Source: Streptomyces spiroverticillatus (GTDB lineage: Bacteria > Actinomycetota > Actinomycetes > Streptomycetales > Streptomycetaceae). From it: a stretch of 64,000 nt of DNA. The stretch is from the NCBI GenBank assembly GCA_014650415.1, contig BMUX01000001.1, positions 124,001 through 188,000 of the forward strand. The letters run 5' to 3'. Made by a program: the position numbers and the translations under genes. Below, piece after piece: positions 60,871 to 64,000 of the stretch. The notes under the pieces are model-generated. The model searched no databases. It saw only the letters and a list, made by a program, of their open reading frames with translations, and was not told where the DNA came from. Numbering within the stretch: position 1 is the stretch's first letter; each line of letters begins with the position of its first letter.

Positions 60871-61224
60871 ATGAAGAAGCTGTTCACCGCACTGGCCGCG
60901 ACCGTCCTGGTCTCCAGCCTTGGAGGGCTCGGCGTCTCCACCGCCGATGCGGCCGCCGCACCGGCCGCACCCGCACAGGCCGTCGCCCGCGACTGCGGCT
61001 GGTACTACGGCACCGCACTCACCGTCCGCGGCCACACCGGCGACCGGGTCCGCGAGGTCCAGTGCCTGCTGCGCTCCTGGGGCTTCGAGGTCGGCCCGCA
61101 GGGCGTCGACGGTGTCTTCGGGGCGAACACCGAGGGCGCGGTGCGCGCGTTCCAGCACTGGTACGGCGGACTCGCCGTCGACGGCAAGGTGGGCGCGAAC
61201 ACCTGGGCGGCGCTGCGGAGTTAG
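60871..61224 (+). CDS. Secreted peptidoglycan-binding domain protein
   Basis: This 117-residue protein has a signal peptide (MKKLFTALAATVLVSSLGGL, cleavage near ADA-AAAP) and one PG_binding_1 domain: GHTGDRVREVQCLLRSWGFEVG, GVDGVFGANTEGAVRAFQ and VDGKVGANTWAAL. Such domains bind peptidoglycan; here no catalytic domain is attached, so it is probably a free wall-binding protein. Two Cys residues in the mature part (ARDCGWYYG and QCLLRSW) may form a disulfide. The ATG at 60871 follows GAAGGGGAAG. It is a single-gene unit. Confidence 0.9.
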   Translation: MKKLFTALAATVLVSSLGGLGVSTADAAAAPAAPAQAVARDCGWYYGTALTVRGHTGDRVREVQCLLRSWGFEVGPQGVDGVFGANTEGAVRAFQHWYGGLAVDGKVGANTWAALRS

Positions 61225-61241
61225 CAGGGATCGTACGCAGC

Positions 61242-61277
61242 GGGGCCCGACCGGGCAGGACCACCCGGCCGGGCCCC
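61242..61277. terminator. Bidirectional terminator
   Basis: A 13-bp stem with one mismatch (61242-61254 with 61265-61277) and a 10-base loop lies between convergent genes. Confidence 0.7.
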
Positions 61278-61351
61278 TTCGCGCGGCGCGCCCCGCCCCG
61301 TACCGGAGTCGAACCCAACAGCGAATTCAGGCCATTCGCGGGGGCCGGGAC

Positions 61352-61936
61352 TCAGTCCAGCGGGACGCCCGCGCGCAGCGGGTCGCGGAGGTCGGTGCCC
61401 TGGGAGAGCCAGCGCTCCTGGAGCTCCTGGGCGCCCTTCACGCGCTTCCACGCGGCCTCGTTCTGCGTCATGGGCAGCAGCGGCAGGAAGCGGACCGGGT
61501 CCATCGGATCGTCCAGCTCCAGGTCCTCCACCAGACCGCCGCTCTCCGCCACGAGTACGGAGCTGAAGGGCGCCCCGGGCCACAGCGGCTCCCCCACGTC
61601 GAGAGAGGCACCCGGCGCCACGATCAGGCCCTCCACCTGCGGGGACGCCGCCAGGACGGCAAGCGGGCGGAGCACCTTGTCGGTGTCGGCGAGCCCGGCC
61701 CGTACGGAGAGGACCAGCTCGGCGCGCGGGCCCTTGACGGGGTCGGCGAGGGCGGCGGTCGGGTCGGTCATCGGGGCGGCGGACATGCCGAGGGTGGCGT
61801 AGCGGACGAGGTCGCCGTCCGGGAAGCGCAGCACCTCGATCCGGTCCGTGCCGAGGAACGTGACGGCCGCGCGCGCGTCCGGTTCGCCCAAGGTCGTCCG
61901 CAGTCGGGCTTCTACCAGCGCAAGAACATCTCCCAT
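61352..61936 (-). CDS. Suppressor-of-fused (SUFU) domain protein
   Basis: This 194-residue protein matches bacterial SUFU-domain proteins: VRYATLGMSAAPM near residue 44, a strand set RAELVLSVRAGL, and the C-terminal FLPLLPMTQNEAAWKRVKGAQELQERW. In bacteria such proteins are often immunity proteins of toxin systems or housekeeping proteins of unknown role; no toxin gene adjoins it. The ATG at 61936 lacks a Shine-Dalgarno sequence. TATGCT (61945-61950) ends 8 bases upstream, so the mRNA is likely leaderless. Much longer in-frame extension is not supported. Confidence 0.85.
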   Translation of the reverse strand: MGDVLALVEARLRTTLGEPDARAAVTFLGTDRIEVLRFPDGDLVRYATLGMSAAPMTDPTAALADPVKGPRAELVLSVRAGLADTDKVLRPLAVLAASPQVEGLIVAPGASLDVGEPLWPGAPFSSVLVAESGGLVEDLELDDPMDPVRFLPLLPMTQNEAAWKRVKGAQELQERWLSQGTDLRDPLRAGVPLD

Positions 61937-62467
61937 GGTCCGCGAGCATAGGCCGCGTATGGAACGGGCAAAGGCGCACCGCGGCGGGGCTTGACACCGG
62001 GGACGGCTGGTAACCTGGGCCGCTGAATCGGGGCAGCACGCAGAAGCGTTGCTTTCCAGCCCCGAGGACAGTCGTCCCTCACGGGGGACCGGCCGGAGGA
62101 GGTGGGACTGCGGTGGACCGAAGTCGACCCGGTAGTACCAACCGCTCTTCCGTACCTCCTCTGACGCACGTCTGACAGACGTCCGACGCACGCGGTCCGA
62201 GGCTTCGTACCCGGCTCTTCGAGCACGGAAACACCTGTGTTCCCACGGGATTCACTCAGGTTTCGCGTCCGACGGGCACGACGGAAGAGCACTTCACCCT
62301 CACCTGTTTTGCCTGATCCGTGTCTGAGCGAACGCCGTCACCGCGACCTCGCGGTGCCGCCCGCTTTGCCGACGTGCACGCACCTGCCACAGCGCCGTGG
62401 CGCCGCACGTCTCCATTCCGGGCAGTGCCACGCACCCGCCGACGGCTTCTCCGTGAAGGAGCCCGCC
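61937..62467. promoter_or_regulatory. 531-base intergenic region; long corA leader
   Basis: Between the divergent SUFU and corA genes there is no supported gene. A TTGACA hexamer at 61991-61996 with TAACCT 14 bases later could be the corA promoter, giving a leader of roughly 440 bases. The leader has several potential stems (for example GTCCC with GGGAC around 62073-62090). I could not match it to a known magnesium riboswitch. Confidence 0.5.
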
Positions 62468-63577
62468 ATGTCGATGATCCGTGACCTGCGCGCAGTGGTA
62501 CGCCCGTCCTTGCGCAAGAGCCCCACCGTCTACACCAACTACGACGCCACCCGCGACCACTCCGCGAGCAGTGCCGTCGTCGACTGCGCCGTCTACCGCG
62601 ACGGCCGCCGCCTGAAGGAGTGCGCCACCCCGCACGAGGCGATGATCCGCGTCCGGGAGTCCGGCGGCTTCGCCTGGATCGGCCTGCACGAGCCGACCGA
62701 GGCGGAGTTCGCGGGCATCGCGGCCGAGTTCGGGCTGCACCCGCTGGCCGTGGAGGACGCGGTGCACGCGCACCAGCGGCCGAAGCTGGAGCGGTACGAC
62801 GACACCCTCTTCACCGTCTTCAAGACCATCCACTACGTCGAGCACACCGAACTGACCGCCACCAGCCAGGTCGTGGAGACCGGCGAGGTGATGTGCTTCA
62901 CCGGCCGGGACTTCGTGATCACCGTCCGGCACGGCGGCAAGGGCTCGCTGCGGGCGCTGCGCCACCGCCTCCAGGACGACCCGGAGCTGCTCGCCAAGGG
63001 CCCCTCGGCCGTCCTGCACTCCATCGCGGACCACGTGGTCGACGGGTACATCGCGGTCGCCTCGGCCGTCCAGGACGACATCGACGAGGTGGAGATCGAC
63101 GTGTTCTCCGCCCCGGCGAAGGGCAGCTCGCGGGGTGCGGACGCGGGCCGGATCTACCAGCTGAAGCGCGAGGTGCTGGAGTTCAAGCGGGCCGTGGCTC
63201 CGCTGCTGCGGCCCATGCAGCAGCTCAGCGAGCGGCCGATGCGGCTGGTCGACCCCGACATCCAGAAGTACTTCCGCGACGTGGCCGACCACCTGGCCCG
63301 CGTCCACGAGCAGGTCGTCGGCTTCGACGAGCTCCTCAACTCCATCCTCCAGGCCAACCTCGCGCAGGCGACGGTCGCCCAGAACGAGGACATGCGCAAG
63401 ATCACCTCCTGGGCGGCGATCGTCGCCGTGCCCACGATGATCTGCGGCGTCTACGGCATGAACTTCGACCACATGCCGGAGCTGCACTGGAAGTACGGGT
63501 ACGCGATGGTGCTGGGCGGCATCGCCGTGGTGTGCCTGGGCATCCACCGGGCGCTCAAGCGCAACGGCTGGCTGTAG
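62468..63577 (+). CDS. corA: CorA family magnesium/cobalt transporter
   Basis: This 369-residue protein is a CorA channel: a large N-terminal cytoplasmic domain (EDAVHAHQRPKLERYDDTLFTVFKT), a long stalk helix region (RIYQLKREVLEFKRAVAPLLRPMQQL) and two C-terminal helices with the selectivity motif YGMNFDHMPEL. The cytoplasmic tail is basic (RALKRNGWL). It imports Mg2+ and possibly Co2+ as a pentamer. The ATG at 62468 has GAAGGAG seven bases upstream; a longer in-frame frame is not supported. A long leader precedes it. Confidence 0.93.
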   Translation: MSMIRDLRAVVRPSLRKSPTVYTNYDATRDHSASSAVVDCAVYRDGRRLKECATPHEAMIRVRESGGFAWIGLHEPTEAEFAGIAAEFGLHPLAVEDAVHAHQRPKLERYDDTLFTVFKTIHYVEHTELTATSQVVETGEVMCFTGRDFVITVRHGGKGSLRALRHRLQDDPELLAKGPSAVLHSIADHVVDGYIAVASAVQDDIDEVEIDVFSAPAKGSSRGADAGRIYQLKREVLEFKRAVAPLLRPMQQLSERPMRLVDPDIQKYFRDVADHLARVHEQVVGFDELLNSILQANLAQATVAQNEDMRKITSWAAIVAVPTMICGVYGMNFDHMPELHWKYGYAMVLGGIAVVCLGIHRALKRNGWL

Positions 63578-63613
63578 GCGGCGGGCGGCCGGGGGCCAAC
63601 TAAGCTGCCCCTC

Positions 63614-64000
63614 ATGTCGCCGTCGCAGACCCCGCTCCTCGACCAGGCCCTCGTCGAAGAGGCCACCAAGAAGTCCGGGCTCGTCTGGGTCCGGGGATCG
63701 GGCCCCGCACGGGCCCTGTGGCACGTCTGGCTCGACGGGGCCCTGCACCTCGTCGGCGACGGCCCGGGCGAGCAGCCCTTCCCGGGCCTCGACGACGGCT
63801 CCGTCGCCCACGTGACCGTACGCAGCAAGGACAAGGGCGGCCGGCTCGTCGCCTGGACCGCCGTCGTCAAGGAGCTGACGGCCGGTACGCAGGAGTGGGA
63901 CGCGGCCGTCGCGGAGCTGAAGGGCAAGCGGCTGAACGCCCCCGACGCCGAGCAGATGACCGAGCGCTGGGCCCGCGAGTGCCGCGTCCTGCGCCTCACC
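63614..64000 (+). CDS. Partial CDS, hypothetical protein next to corA
   Basis: A frame opens at the ATG at 63614 and is still open at the right edge, giving 129 residues: start MSPSQTPLLDQALVEEATKK, then a beta-rich part (ALWHVWLDGALHLVGDGPGEQ, VAHVTVRSKDKGGRLVAW) and a helical part (EWDAAVAELKGKRLNAPDAEQ). Codon use is fully typical. There is no Shine-Dalgarno sequence; TAAGCT (63601-63606) ends 7 bases from the ATG, matching the leaderless pattern seen elsewhere here. I do not recognise the family. It lies 36 bases after corA. Confidence 0.75.
   Translation, partial: MSPSQTPLLDQALVEEATKKSGLVWVRGSGPARALWHVWLDGALHLVGDGPGEQPFPGLDDGSVAHVTVRSKDKGGRLVAWTAVVKELTAGTQEWDAAVAELKGKRLNAPDAEQMTERWARECRVLRLT

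Noticed and set aside
62000..62300. M-box magnesium riboswitch before corA
   Set aside because: The conserved core segments of the M-box were not recognisable. The region is reported only as an unexplained long leader.
1..64000. CRISPR arrays, insertion sequences, prophage or biosynthetic megasynthase genes
   Set aside because: No regularly spaced repeats, transposases, phage structural genes or PKS/NRPS modules were seen.

Overview
The window is chromosomal DNA from a high-GC actinomycete, almost certainly Streptomyces. Third codon positions are strongly G/C biased, GTG and TTG starts are common, several genes look leaderless, and the gene set is a streptomycete core set: WblC with its leader, AdnA/AdnB, mycoredoxin, the TerD/AIM24 cluster and a class E (LAXTG) sortase substrate. 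I see no integrase, transposase, phage gene or CRISPR array. The left edge cuts a small unidentified gene and the right edge cuts another.

Layout. 1-9.6 kb: an initiator tRNA, a giant UPF0182 membrane protein, a PPA1309-family protein, a PDZ/Lon-type protease, MoaE, an NAD-dependent epimerase, a zincin-like protein and a NUDIX hydrolase. 9.6-16.6 kb: three consecutive AIM24 genes (the first with a TerD domain), a YgjP-like metallopeptidase, a degenerate ThiF-like protein, an ABC1/UbiB kinase and a small zinc-ribbon protein. 16.7-18.1 kb: WblC (WhiB7) with a long leader holding a 116-codon upstream frame and an intrinsic terminator, plus a coupled small protein downstream. 18.1-31 kb: a nucleic-acid and redox maintenance block (UvrD2, mycoredoxin, NudC, an M20 dipeptidase, AdnB, AdnA and an alkyltransferase-like protein). 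31-39.4 kb: envelope genes (a pseudokinase-flippase fusion, two tandem lipoprotein peptidases and a sortase-anchored DUF11 protein). 39.6-46 kb: MoeZ, then a four-gene minus-strand operon (PelF-like glycosyltransferase, polytopic membrane protein, sugar epimerase, spherulin-4 hydrolase). 46-54.3 kb: a DUF3152 metzincin-like protein, an alpha/beta hydrolase, a TetR regulator, DUF3107, a MiaE-like ferritin fold and a DEAD-box helicase. 54.3-64 kb: a hydrolase, a NYN nuclease, a 50-residue protein, MarC, a PHP phosphoesterase, DUF6758, an MFS exporter, a secreted peptidoglycan-binding protein, a SUFU-domain protein and CorA.

The backbone order (UPF0182, PDZ protease, zincin, ABC1 kinase, WhiB7, UvrD2, mycoredoxin, NudC, AdnB, AdnA, alkyltransferase-like, MoeZ, DUF3152, TetR, DUF3107, MiaE-like, DEAD-box) matches, from memory, the Mycobacterium tuberculosis block Rv3193c-Rv3211. 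Against that ancient order the additions stand out. The most interesting is the 40.9-46.0 kb operon between MoeZ and DUF3152. Its parts correspond to those of Pel / galactosaminogalactan systems: a PelF-type polymerase, a UDP-sugar epimerase, a Sph3-like hydrolase and a membrane partner. I propose it as an uncharacterised galactosamine-type exopolysaccharide system. This is inference from family membership and gene order.
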